In this document: piece after piece, positions 10,259-19,240 of the stretch
Layout: every line of letters begins with the position of its first letter
Numbering within the stretch: position 1 is the stretch's first letter
Assembly (NCBI GenBank): GCA_049999725.1
Contig: JBNGIS010020665.1
Location: 1 to 34,209, forward strand
Direction of reading: 5' to 3'
Source of the DNA: Haplomitrium mnioides
Lineage: Eukaryota; Marchantiophyta; Haplomitriopsida; Calobryales
DNA: 34,209 bases
Position numbers and translations under genes: made by a program
Notes under the pieces: generated by a model
Database searches by the model: none
What the model was told of the DNA's origin: nothing
What the model saw: the letters and a program-made list of their open reading frames with translations, nothing else

Positions 10259-10264
10259 AATAAA
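10259..10264 (+). terminator. Polyadenylation signal AATAAA, gene 2 (A)
   Basis: AATAAA lies 28 bp after the stop and is conserved in place in copies B (17218-17223) and C (18596-18601). It supports this as the natural 3' end of the gene. Confidence 0.55.
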
Positions 10265-10429
10265 AATTATTTTTTCTAAATCTTTATTTGCCAAAGTTTC
10301 ATCTTGTTGCTCTTTCAATCTATTTCAAGTCTTTTCATCACGATTCAACTTAGTGCACCTAAGAATAAATTGACTCAATTGATAGTCTAAGAATGGTTTG
10401 AACTCAATTGCTAATCTAAGCATGATTTG

Positions 10430-10823
10430 GAGTCTTTGCGCACTGTTTAATATCTTTGCGCATTAAGGCTTTGTAGTTCTTGTTTGGATTCCATGCGCGC
10501 ATAAGCTGTCAGGTTATTGTTCAAAGTCCCTGCACCCATAAGCCAAAGGGTTCTTCTTCAATTTTTATGCGTGCATAGGCTGTAGGGTTCTTGATAAGAA
10601 TCTTGGCGTGCACTGGCTATAGGGTTCTAGTTCAAATTCCATGCATGTCTAGCTTCATTGTTCTTGTTCAGAGTCTAAGCACGCACATGCTTTAGGATTT
10701 TCGTTCGGAGTCTATCCATGCATAGGCTTTAGGGTTTTGGTTTGGAGTCTATGCTTGCATAGGAATTGTTAGCTATGATGCTCAAAGTATGGTTCAAAGT
10801 CCGTACCCGAATAGACATTTACG
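10430..10823 (+). repeat. Right-flank dyad array of element A, about 37-bp period
   Basis: Units of the form GAGTCTATGCGCGCATAGGC, then TTTAGGGTTCTTGTT, repeat about ten times and run into the N gap. The cores vary as TGCGCGCA, TGCATGCA, TGCACCCA and TGCGTGCA. No coding is seen from 10265 to 11050 apart from this array and the gap. Confidence 0.7.
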
Positions 10824-10923
10824 NNNNNNNNNNNNNNNNNNNNNNNNNNNNNNNNNNNNNNNNNNNNNNNNNNNNNNNNNNNNNNNNNNNNNNNNNNNNN
10901 NNNNNNNNNNNNNNNNNNNNNNN
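10824..10923. other. Assembly gap (100 N)
   Basis: Exactly 100 N, the usual placeholder for a gap of unknown size. It falls inside the right flank of element A, where copy B has continuous sequence (17824 onward). Confidence 0.95.
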
Positions 10924-11050
10924 AATGTTTGAAATATTATCTCAATGTAAAATATGCAATTTGTATTTATAAAAAAAAATTTACGAAAAAAAACTACAAA
11001 CGCAAAATTGATGTTTTTCAATGCCAAATCATCGAAAAAAAAATTTTGAC

Positions 11051-11097
11051 TACCAAGTGAAACATGAACTCAGTAGTGGTTCCTAGTAGCGATTGTT
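11051..11097 (-). repeat. Right terminal inverted repeat of element A
   Basis: Read inward on the minus strand it starts AACAATCGCTACTAGGAACC and continues with CACTACTGAGTTC. It matches the termini at 18126, 19622, 29223 and 31794. It lacks the TTTGAACC piece found in the others. The next bases (from 11098) are already gene 1 coding sequence of element B. Confidence 0.6.
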
Positions 11098-12703
11098 AAC
11101 TAAGAATACAATATGGGTCTTTGTCTTTCAAATAAGATGTGTAGTAGTCATAAACTTCATATTTTGTAAAATTATCAAGCAAGTTGTACATTTAGTAAGT
11201 GGGTGTTCTCTCGCAATGCCCTTGGAAAAAATTGTCCATCCACTCACGCACAAAAACTCCTTTAGCAGATAATTCTCTTTTTCCAAAAATGCCTCTAGGA
11301 TTTGCGTTTTTGAGATTTTGAATCCTTTCGATTCTATTATTCCCTACTGCTAATATTAATTTGAAGGCTCTTCTATAGACAAAGGTACCTCCAGACAGTG
11401 TAAACCAATTTTCAACATCAGAGTCTTTGCTTGGTATTCCCTACTACGGTGTGATATCTCGGTTCTTCATGCTTTGTCGAAAGGACATTTCTCTCATAGT
11501 TTTTAGAAAATCTGTCTTGCACAACGACAAGCAATTATTTTGACAACAAGAAATTCTCTTCAATTTAGAAATTGACATTGGATCAAGCTTTTTCTTCACA
11601 AAGCTCTTGTCATGATGGACTTTCTGTAAAGAATTTTTTGCATAAGGTGTTTACCTATTTGGGTTTTGACCTAGATAAAAAATTCTTATGTTGTGCTGGA
11701 CAATTCAATCCGTAAGCGAATCCAACAATAGGAGATAATTCATCTTGGAGATCTGAGTCGTCATCGTAAACACTGTTTGTTCCGTCATAGAATATTTTTG
11801 AGAGATGTGGTTCTTCTTGGGGATTGCGAGAATTGTACCATTCTGAAACCAAATCTTCATCAATATCTCAATTAGAAGGAAATGTTTTTTGTAATAAAAT
11901 CGGTGCTCTTAACGATAACTACAAAGAAATGTTGATTTATTGAGACTCTTTGCTAGAATTGTTTCCCAAACTATCATATGAAGACTCCTCCAAAAGAATT
12001 CGGTTTGTTTTAGATGTCCCAATCTTCTTGCGAGGTGCAACTTGAAACGAAATCAGCTGTTGTTTGAGTGGTGCTATCGGAGAGAGTGGCTCATCTCCAG
12101 AATTAAAACTGTCCATAGATTGTATGCTTTTTGTTTTCTGAACAAACACACTTTGATCATGAATATCGAGGTCTCCCTCAGATACGAACGAAGAAAGGTC
12201 TACAACCATTTGGAATTTTTTTGTTGAAAATTTTTTCTTGAACATTTTTTTGTCGATATATTGGAATACTCAGAAGAAAGATTCAACTTCAACCGCTTGA
12301 AGAGCAACAAAGATCTTGTGTTGGATGAAGATTGTTTCTTTAGTTCTTTGCAAGCACTAGGTTCCCTCTTTGATCCTTTGCGCGTAAGTTGCTTAGTCAT
12401 TAGTCCTATGCGCACATTGGATTCACTCGTTGACCCTATGTACGTATAGGGTTGAGTCCTTGATCCTATGCGCGCATGGAGTTTACCTTCTCAATCTTTT
12501 TGGGCGGAGCTATTCGATACAATAGAAGCCATCTTTTTCCTCAATATACTCGCCATCACACTTGACGCTTTTGGTATTCCATCGCTTATCTCCAAATAAT
12601 TGCCATTTGAACAAACCTCAACCTGTTTGTCAAAATTAACCCTTTTTTGTGAAGATGAATCTTGAAACTCTATCCTCTTCTTGTCTTTAAAAAGTCCAGC
12701 CAT
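11098..12703 (-). pseudogene. Gene 1 of element B, transposase-like, interrupted by A
   Basis: It starts at 12703 (MAGLFKDKKRIEFQDSSSQK) and passes through several frames (12703-12491, 12415-12200, 12245-11937, 11852-11655), so it is inactive. Near 11390-11200 it gives FVYRRAFKLIL, AVGNNRIERIQNLKNANPRG, then FGKRELSAKGVFVREWMDNF, which extends beyond the part of copy A in view. After one more stop or shift come TKYEVYDYYTSYL and DKDPYCIL, and the reading stops at A's terminus (11097). VCR/VYRxxF...RIxxI, then a GKxxxxAKGVFVREW helix and TKxEVYxxY, is suggestive of the N-terminal half of a DDE transposase; this is by eye only. Confidence 0.45.
12375..12480 (-). repeat. Dyad repeat inside gene 1 (B), 30-bp period
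   Basis: This is the counterpart of 1010-1096 in copy A, with cores TGCGCGTA, TGCGCACA, TGTACGTA and TGCGCGCA. The first unit is expanded in B. Confidence 0.6.
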
Positions 12704-13220
12704 TGAAAAATCTCTCTAAAAATCAAGTACTTCAAAGAGTTATTTTAACAAATATTATGAACCTCTTACAACACACATAAAAGATGTGTTTTTCAAGATT
12801 TTTTGGCAAAATGACAAATATAGGAACTTTTTGTGAAGAAATTGGAAAGATGAAAATGAGCAATGCTTTATATACCAACTTTTTTTTTGCACCAANNNNN
12901 NNNNNNNNNNNNNNNNNNNNNNNNNNNNNNNNNNNNNNNNNNNNNNNNNNNNNNNNNNNNNNNNNNNNNNNNNNNNNNNNNNNNNNNNNNNNNNNTCATT
13001 TTTTGGCAAGAAAAGTCATTTTTTGAAATTTAGCTATAAAAAGAGCATTAGTGGAAAGTTTCTTTCCATTGTCGCGAGTTCAGTTTTTGGTTTTTGTTTT
13101 CTTTCCATCCCTATTTTTGCATTTACTTACTTTTTTGCCATTTCCAACCTTTAGAGATTTGTGAGCTTTTGTTTATTACATTTTTTACCTCCAAAATCAC
13201 TTGTTTCTAGCATCTTGAGA
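12704..13220. promoter_or_regulatory. Divergent promoter region of element B
   Basis: The region has two TATA boxes facing away from each other: TATATAAAG on the minus strand (12866-12874), 163 bp before the gene 1 start, and TATAAAAAG on the plus strand (13035-13043), about 178 bp before the gene 2 ATG. A 100-N gap (12896-12995) lies between them. Sequence around both boxes matches copy A, though B has about 90 bp of extra leader before the ATG. Confidence 0.55.
12896..12995. other. Assembly gap (100 N)
   Basis: Placeholder gap in the divergent promoter of B. Copy A has continuous sequence at the same place (about 1515-1560), so the true missing length is probably short. Confidence 0.95.
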
Positions 13221-13582
13221 ATGGCATCTCAAGGAAATAATTCCCGCCCTGCTCAACCAAAGCCATACAAGTATTCAGATGTTGTCAAGGCTCTAGAGCC
13301 TGCAAAACTCGAGTGGAATTGGCTTATTAATTACTGTTCCTTGAAAGACCCCGATCAACATCTTTACTTTTTTGCTGGCAAAAGTGACATATTCAATTTG
13401 GGTCTAGTAGTCCAAGTTATGATGATACGTGAAGGCAAGAAAGCCAACATCATGTTGCTTGTGCAGTCCCAAGATTCAATAACCCTTTACTGTAAAAATC
13501 GCAAATGATTTGCTTTTAATGAGTTTAAGGATAGGGACATTTTCTATCAAACATCTTTTTGGCTTCAAAGGAAGATGGCAAG

Positions 13583-14127
13583 GTAATTTATGAAAATCTT
13601 TTTTCACTTGTTTTTCTTTGTACTAAGTTGGAACTCCCAATGAGTCCATGCGAGCATGGAGTCCCGGGGTCCAGTTGCGTATGGATCCAGAATTCCATGC
13701 GTGCATGGACTCGCAAGTCCATCCGTGCATAGACTCCCATGTCCAAGCACGCGTAGACTCCCAAGTCCATGCACGCATGAGCTTGGGAGTCCAAGCGCGC
13801 ATGGACTTGAGAGTTCATGTGCGCATGGACTTGAGAGTTCATGTGCGCATGGACTTGGGAGTCCAATCGTGCTTGGACATAGGAGTCCATGCGCGCATGG
13901 ACTTATGAGTCCTTGCATGCTTGGACTTGGGAGTCCATGTGTGCATGGACTTATGAGTCCTTGCGTGCTTTGACTTGGGAGTCCATGTGTGCATGGACTC
14001 CCTTGTACAGTACATGCGCGTATGGTTATTAGAGTCCCTACACGCAGTGAATGTATTGTCTTATCTCTTACCTTGAACACTTGTACTTATACTTAATTGT
14101 TTTTGGTTTTGTTTTCAACTTACTCAG
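13583..14127 (+). other. Intron 1 of gene 2 (B) with dyad array
   Basis: The donor is CAAG|GTAATT and the acceptor CTTACTCAG|TTTCTGG. Positions 13643-14045 hold some 16 dyad units at 24 bp, including near-perfect neighbours (GTTCATGTGCGCATGGACTT, then GAGA, twice in a row). The array is longer than in copy A, so it has expanded or contracted independently. Open frames on both strands (for example 13648-13908 and 13604-14080) are by-products of the 24-nt period. Confidence 0.65.
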
Positions 14128-15598
14128 TTTCTGGCGAATTTCGTCGATGGTTACAAAGACGTAAAGTACCATTGAGCGCGGCTTCATTAAATTGGCTATC
14201 CATATCAAGATTCTAAAGCCCAAGTACGGCATTAATATTCAAGCACTAGTGCCACATTTGAGCACGACAACATTTTCAGCTCATACGGCAGACCTTTCTA
14301 CGTAGAAAAAAAGAAAGGAGGTTGAGCTAGTTGAGGCTAAAAAAAAAAAACCAACTGCCAAGAAGAAAAAGCATGTTCCAGCATCGGTCATTGAGGAGGA
14401 GCGCTATAGCCCCTTTGGAATCTACAGCAAGGTCGTCTTCTACTGCCTCTTCATCTTCATCACCAAGCAACTCGGGGCAAGAATCAGAGTCGGAGCCAGT
14501 TCAAGCTCCAACATCAAGATCTAAAAGGCAATCCCACAAGGGGTTGCGAACTTTCTAGGAAAGGAAGTAAGTGGACCTTCAGATAGTGTCTGAGTAGGAC
14601 AAAAACAAAATAACAGAGTATGCAATCCAGCGATGCAAAGTCTGTGAAGAAACAATCACCAATAGGCTCGAGAATTTGAATCTACCAAAACCTAGAATGG
14701 ACAATTGGGGACCTTTCCAGATTAGAAGGTTGAATGAAGATTTTGTTGAGATTTTGGCGCAAAGAATGCTCACAAACAAGCATGCACATAGTTTTTTCAT
14801 TGTTTTTGTTGACCTGAAGAGTGGGTTAAAAGACAAGTCAGAGTTCGATCTTTGGAACCTTAACAAGTATCGCTACAAGATTGTAGGAAGCAATCACAGT
14901 GTTGCAGCAAGGCAACTACTAATCACAAAATACAGAGCAAAGAATTCGGCACTCTGCAAATGTTATGAGTATGTGGGCCATACACCAACAGAGGCTCGTA
15001 TTTTTGCAACTAATAACAATTATGACCAGATATACAGGCTAGAAATGACCTCTATTCAAAAGGTCGAATATTGGCATCAAAGATTTGTGGAGAGTGGGAT
15101 GGTGTCATCTCAAAAATTGAAAAGAGAATTAGTGTTGGAAACCTTGGAGAAAAAACCCAAGTCAACACTTGAGAAGATAGCAACTTCTCAAGACAATTGG
15201 TTCCAGTTGGCATTCAAAAGTGGTGAGCTATGGGATCTACAACAGAGCATATTTTTGATGTAGGAGAAGAATACGGTCAAGGGCCAAAAGCCAAAGGCCA
15301 AAAGCCAAAGGCCAAGGGATCTCTGAGAATGGAGGACATGAAGTACACACCTTGGAGGTCTCTTCAAGGTCTTCTTGACAAAGCAAAAATTTCATTTTTG
15401 AAGTGGGTGGAAGCCGAAGAGCTTTCAATAGACGAAATGTCTCGGGAGGTATAGAGACATAAAGTTTTGCCAGTTATAGTAAAAAGTTTTTGTTCAAAGG
15501 TTTATTGCAGCACTTGGGAGGAAGCAAGAGAGGAGTACCCTCTCCACACTAAGGATTCCAAAATGGTTGCTTTCTATTCAAGCTTCGAGAAGCTTTTG
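14128..15598 (+). pseudogene. Gene 2 (B) exon 2: linker and ParB/sulfiredoxin-like domain
   Basis: The linker is basic and Ser-rich, ending TSRSKRQSHKGLRTF, then TAG. The domain is open at 14676-15263: MDNWGPFQIRRLNEDFVEIL, HSFFIVFVD, then YKIVGSNHSVAARQLL and YVGHTPTEARIFATNNN. As in copy A, Ser stands in the place of the Arg of the ParB GxHRxxA box. The C-terminal side has VEYWHQRFVESGMVSSQKLK, LETLEKKPKSTLEK and TSQDNWFQLAF. After the frameshift near 15270 come PWRSLQGLLDKAKISFLKWV and FCSKVYCSTWEEAREEYPLH, ending SSFEKLL at the donor. This exon supplies the segment deleted from copy A. Confidence 0.5.
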
Positions 15599-15944
15599 GT
15601 AATTCTTCTTTTCACACCACATTTATTTCTTTGGAGTTGCAGTGAATTTACTTTAAGTTGTCTTTGGTTTTGATAAAATAGGTTTAGGGTCCATGCGCGT
15701 ATGGACTTTGCTGTCTAGGCGTGCCTTGACTTTGCAGTCTAAGTGCAAAAGGACTTCGCAATCCATGTGCGCATGGACTGCGAAGTCCTTTCACGCTTGG
15801 ACTGGGAAGTCCAAAAGCGTATGGATAGCGAATCCCTGCGCGTACGGATTTTGCAGTCCAAGTGCACAAGGAATTCAGTGGCCCTCTCTAGTATTTAATT
15901 TGTTTTTGTCTCCTTATATTGTTTTATATTTTTGTTGTGTATAG
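15599..15944 (+). other. Intron 2 of gene 2 (B) with dyad array
   Basis: The donor is CTTTTG|GTAATT and the acceptor TGTGTATAG|GGGGAC. About eight dyad units at 24 bp occupy 15688-15880, in contrast to some 25 in copy A. The cores include TGCGCGTA, TGTGCGCA, TGCGCGTACG and AAGCGTAT. Confidence 0.6.
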
Positions 15945-16490
15945 GGGGACAAAAAATTCATATGTCAGCTGGCAAAAAAATTGACAAAAGCAAAAAAAAA
16001 TCAGGGGTCAAAGAAGCCCCAAAAGATCAGGACCAGACTCCCACTCTCATTTTCTATCCTCCAGCTTTTCTTCTTCATTGCCAAAAAGCTAGAGAGTGGA
16101 AATTAAGGCAGCAAAGCGGTGCTGCATCTCTTACAACTGAAGGAGTTGTGTGAGACGAGGACGAGGACTTATTGTCTTATGTTGATGGTCTCAACGTGGC
16201 ATTTTACCAAGTCCACGGCAAGCTAATGCTCGATAGTTGAAGGGCTTGGTGAAACGTAGGTGTTTCACTTTGGCTATTGCGGATATTCCTTACAGTTACA
16301 ACTTTAAGGACTGTAAGCATGACGATTCTGAACCATTTTCAAAAGATGATATTTTTGACATGGTTTCATCTTTTGCGGCAATCACAACATCGAATTTTTG
16401 GTCTTTTGTTATTTTACATTCATCGCAACAATTTGGCATCATCAAGGATGCCCTTTCGGAAGTTTTTTGTGCAATCGACCATGGCATTTG
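15945..16490 (+). pseudogene. Gene 2 (B) exon 3: methyltransferase motif IV
   Basis: It begins GDKKFICQLAKKLTKAKK. The frame then slips in a run of nine A, and it continues as KSGVKEAPKDQDQTPTLIFY, PPAFLLHCQKAREWKLRQQ. After TGA (16151-16153) it gives LLSYVDGLNVAFYQ, a shift, and from 16237 FTLAIADIPYSYNF, then FWSFVILHSSQQFGI. The motif IV position reads DIPYS where copy A has DIPYG. Donor: CATTTG|GTAAGT. Confidence 0.6.
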
Positions 16491-16588
16491 GTAAGTTATT
16501 CTTTGATTTTTTTAGTTTTTAATTTCTCTTTTTTACTTTTCTTGGACTTTGATTTCAATGTTTGATTTGTTTGTTTTTCTATTTATAG

Positions 16589-17190
16589 GGACAAAAGCAA
16601 CATTCATCATTCTAGTGGTCCCAGAGTCACATATGCCCACAAATATTGGACTATAGGCTACTAGAGGAAAGAAGGAAAGAGGAGCATGAGCCTTTTTAAT
16701 TTGCAGCATGCTCTTGTGACTAGATTACCTTGGAAAATAATGTGTAGTGTTTTTAGTTGTCTTGCGGTTTTTGCAAAACTTAAACATCTAGGAGATGATG
16801 CTCCTGTCAATGTTTATCAAAAGTCGTAGGCTCTTTACAATTTTTTCATCGACCATTTGTCAACATAGCAGGATTGGATCTTAGATCTTTGCTATGGGTC
16901 TAGCACAAGCCTTGTATGTGCTTTAAAGCTGATGCAAAACTGCATCGCGATGGAATATAACGTCTATCTACATTCCTTGTAGAGCTTTGATAATGGCTTC
17001 CTTGCCATCCGATGTGATTGAGTCACAAATAGTCTATGCATACCACAAGGAACCTGTTCCTCATAGTGCTATTGGTGATTCTGTCGTAATATATGGGACT
17101 AGAAAGTCTCGACATGACTTTCTAGCGGTTGCAGATGCTCAACCTTTGGATTTAGATGAGACAATTCCTCCAGAGAAGGATAGAGCCTAA
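16589..17190 (+). pseudogene. Gene 2 (B) exon 4: methyltransferase motif I and C-terminus
   Basis: The acceptor is TTTATAG|GGAC. The exon reads DKSNIHHSSGPRVTYAHKYW, then LFNLQHALVTRLPWKIMCSV. Motif I is WILDLCYGSSTSLVCALKL, followed by MQNCIAMEY. Stops occur at 16661-16663, 16828-16830 (CAG to TAG versus copy A) and 16867-16869. The C-terminus (MIMASLPSDVIESQIVYAYH to PPEKDRA) is open from 16987 to the TAA at 17188-17190. Confidence 0.6.
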
Positions 17191-17217
17191 GCATCTATTT
17201 GAACAAATTGTTTTATT

Positions 17218-17223
17218 AATAAA
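17218..17223 (+). terminator. Polyadenylation signal AATAAA, gene 2 (B)
   Basis: AATAAA lies 28 bp after the stop, at the same distance as in copy A. Confidence 0.55.
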
Positions 17224-17319
17224 GTATTTTTCTGCAAAGTTTTATTTGCCAAAGTTTCAACTTGTTGCACTCCCAATCCATTTCAAGTCTTTTCATCACG
17301 ATTCAATTTGGTGCGCCTA

Positions 17320-17825
17320 AGAATGGTTTGGAGCCAATTGCTAGTATAAGAATGGTTTGGAGTCAATTGCTAGTCTAAGAATGGTTTGGAGTCCATATGT
17401 ACATGAGCTCTAGCAATCTATGACTGCATAGGCTTTACATTCTGGTTTAGAGTCTATGTGCACATAAGCTTTCTAGTTCTTATTCGGAGTCTATACGCGC
17501 ATAGCCTTCAAGGGTCTTGTTCGAAGTCTCTGCACGCATAAGCTACATGGTTCTTATTCAAAGTCTATGCATGCATAGGCTTTAGGGTTCCTTTTAGAGT
17601 CTAGGCTTGCATAAGCTTTGGGGTTCTCATTCAAAGTCTTTGCGTGCATAGTCTTATTGTTCTTGTTCAGAGTCCCTGTGCATATAGGCTTTAGGATTCT
17701 TGTTCGGAGTCTATGCATGCATAGGCTTTAAAGTTCTAGTTTGGAATCTATGCTTGCTTAGGATTTAACAGCTACGACGCTCATAGTCTGGTTCAAAGTT
17801 TCTACGCGAATAGACATCCACGTTT
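17320..17825 (+). repeat. Right-flank repeats of element B, dyad array about 37-bp period
   Basis: Two or three AAGAATGGTTTGGAGTCAAT units (about 32 bp, 17320-17390) are followed by about eleven dyad units (AGTCTATGCATGCATAGGCT type) at about 37 bp up to 17825. After this the flank to 18084 is AT-rich with no coding. It includes TTGATGTTTTTCAATACCAA, which is also kept next to the termini of A and, loosely, C. Confidence 0.65.
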
Positions 17826-18084
17826 GCATATAATTTTTTTCATAAAAAGATATATGTTTTTTTTGGATGAATTTAGTGTATTTACAATAGTGTGAGGTTT
17901 TAATAAAATATTTCAATAACCAAAATGCTTGTTTTCTAGGGTGTTTATTAAAAAAATTTATTAAAATATAATCTCAATGGAAAATATGCAGTTCGTATTT
18001 CCAAAAACAATTTTCTTTGCAAAAAAAAGATCACAAACGTAAAGTTGATGTTTTTCAATACCAAATCACAAAAAATAATATTTT

Positions 18085-18126
18085 TGACTACTCAGTAGCG
18101 ATTCCTGATTCAAAGTAGCGATTGTT
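18085..18126 (-). repeat. Right terminal inverted repeat of element B
   Basis: Read inward it is AACAATCGCTACTTTGAATC, then AGGAATCGCTACTGAGTAG. The first 20 bases differ from the left end of D (29223) at only two sites. Base 18127 begins coding sequence of gene 2 copy C. Confidence 0.65.
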
Positions 18127-18579
18127 CTAAGCTTAAACATCCAAGAGACGATGCTAATGTGAATGTCTATCAAAAGCCTCAGGCTTTATATAACTTTTTT
18201 GTTCATCATCTGTCAACAAAGCAAGATTGGATCTTAGATCTTTGCTCTAGGTCTCGCACAAGCCTTGTCTGTGCTTTGAAGTTGATGCAAAATTGTATCG
18301 TTGTTGAATATGATAGATGTCAGCCTATCTATATTCTCTACAGGATTTTGACGATGGTTTTTTTTTCATCTAATGTGATGGAATCACAAATAGTATATTC
18401 AAACCAAAAGGAGTTTTGCCTCCTTATATTAGTGGTGCTTCTTGCAATTCTGTTGCAATTTCTAAGACCGGAAAGTCTAGCATAACTCTCTAGCAACTGC
18501 AAATGTTGAAGCTTCTCATGAAATTGATTTAGATGAGGCTATTCCTCCTAAAGAGGATAGGGCTGTAGCATCAGACTAA
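18127..18579 (+). pseudogene. Gene 2 of element C: last-exon fragment with methyltransferase motif I
   Basis: The fragment starts at SKLKHPRDDANVNVYQKPQA, in register with copies A (9798 onward) and B. Motif I reads WILDLCSRSRTSLVCALKL, then MQNCIVVEYDRCQPIYI. The Gly residues of the AdoMet loop are replaced by Arg, so it is not functional as written. After a frameshift near 18410 the C-terminus is recognisable as DEAIPPKEDRAVASD, ending TAA 18577-18579. This copy keeps four residues more than A and B. Everything upstream is absent here, cut off by B's terminus. Confidence 0.65.
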
Positions 18580-18595
18580 TGTAATTTTTGTACAT

Positions 18596-18601
18596 AATAA
18601 A
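18596..18601 (+). terminator. Polyadenylation signal AATAAA, gene 2 (C)
   Basis: AATAAA lies 17 bp after the stop, matching the arrangement in copies A and B. Confidence 0.5.
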
Positions 18602-18844
18602 GTATTTTCCTTACAAAATATTATTTTATTTGTCTTCATTCTTGTTGCATTCCAAATCCAATTTAAAGAAGTATTTTCTTCATGATTCAATTTCTTGCGC
18701 AAAATTATTTTTTAACAAATGTAGTGGTTTTTGTAAAAATTAACAACAAAGTTTGTGCTGGTATAGAAGCTCCCTTTCTTTACTTTCAATTTTTGTTTAG
18801 GTTTTCTTCAATCATGAGTTTTTGTAGTCCCTTCTAAGATGGGT

Positions 18845-19240
18845 TTTAGCAGTCTCTGCATCCAAGCACTCAGCGGTCCATGCTCATTTGGGCTTCACTT
18901 GTCTATTCACGTATAAGCTTTAGTTGTTTAAGCTCACATGGGCTTCAGTTATACTTGCACGCATGGATCTTTTCAAACAAAGCGTGCCTAGGCTTTAAGC
19001 TGTCCTTACATATAGGCTTCAATTGTCTATGCGTGCATAGGCTTTAGCAGTCTTTTCACAATTTTGCTTCATCAATCCTCTTGCACCTACACTTTAAGGT
19101 TCTAGCTCAAAGTTCCTGCACGTGAGAGCTTCAACATTCTCTTCGTGTCTGAACTTCAACATTCCAAGTGCAAAGAAGCTTTAATAGTCTCTATAAACAT
19201 AACCTTTAAGACTACGGTTCAAAGTTCTTGCGCGCCTAAA
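18845..19240 (+). repeat. Right-flank dyad array of element C, degenerate
   Basis: Units such as GTCTATGCGTGCATAGGCTT recur, with much decay. They occupy the same place relative to the gene as in A and B. The rest of 18602-19576 is AT-rich with no coding seen. Confidence 0.5.

Larger units (their letters stand above)
1..11097 (+). mobile_element. Element A: right part of large TIR DNA element (two divergent genes)
   Basis: This is the right-hand portion of an element whose left part lies outside the window. It holds a leftward gene 1 (3-1313), a shared promoter region, a rightward ParB-methyltransferase gene 2 (1681-10231), a dyad-repeat flank and a terminus ending in GCGATTGTT at 11097. The whole order recurs in element B, which is how the unit was defined. 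A later LTR-type insertion (2681-7135) and a gap (10824-10923) interrupt it. The terminus matches, as an inverted repeat, the left ends seen at 29223 and 31794. That the two arm types belong to one element is inferred, because no complete copy is in view. Confidence 0.6.
13221..17190 (+). pseudogene. Gene 2 of element B: ParB-like / DNA methyltransferase, four exons, broken
   Basis: The exons are 13221-13582, 14128-15598, 15945-16490 and 16589-17190, with GT...AG introns of 545, 346 and 98 bp. Exon 1 reads MASQGNNSRPAQPKPYKYSD and goes on to LKDPDQHLYFFAGK and VQVMMIREGKKAN. That N-terminal domain is unknown to me. The product would be a nuclear protein with ParB-like and amino-methyltransferase parts. 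Damage: CGA to TGA at 13506-13508 (copy A keeps Arg), frameshifts near 13550 and 14160, stops after LRTF (14556-14558) and nearby, a frameshift near 15270 in a CCAAAAGCCAAAGG repeat, TAG 15452-15454, TGA 16151-16153, and several stops in exon 4. It has not coded for a full protein for some time. Confidence 0.65.
11098..18126 (+). mobile_element. Element B: right part, truncated at left where A ends
   Basis: B repeats the order of A: gene 1 leftward (11098-12703), divergent promoter, gene 2 rightward (13221-17190), dyad flank, terminus at 18126. It begins in the middle of gene 1 exactly at the end of A's terminus, as expected if A inserted into B. If so, B's left part lies left of the window. 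Two gaps aside, this is the least disrupted right arm and the guide for exon calls. Its own terminus abuts copy C. Confidence 0.6.

Noticed and set aside
10766-11027. Open frames running through the N gaps (also 12755-13026 and 33017-33337)
   Set aside because: Runs of X from N are not evidence of coding.
13604-14080. Long overlapping open frames on both strands (VHARMDSQ-like and SPCTHGLPS-like peptides)
   Set aside because: They arise because the 24-bp period is divisible by three and the unit is a dyad. They lie wholly in intron 1.
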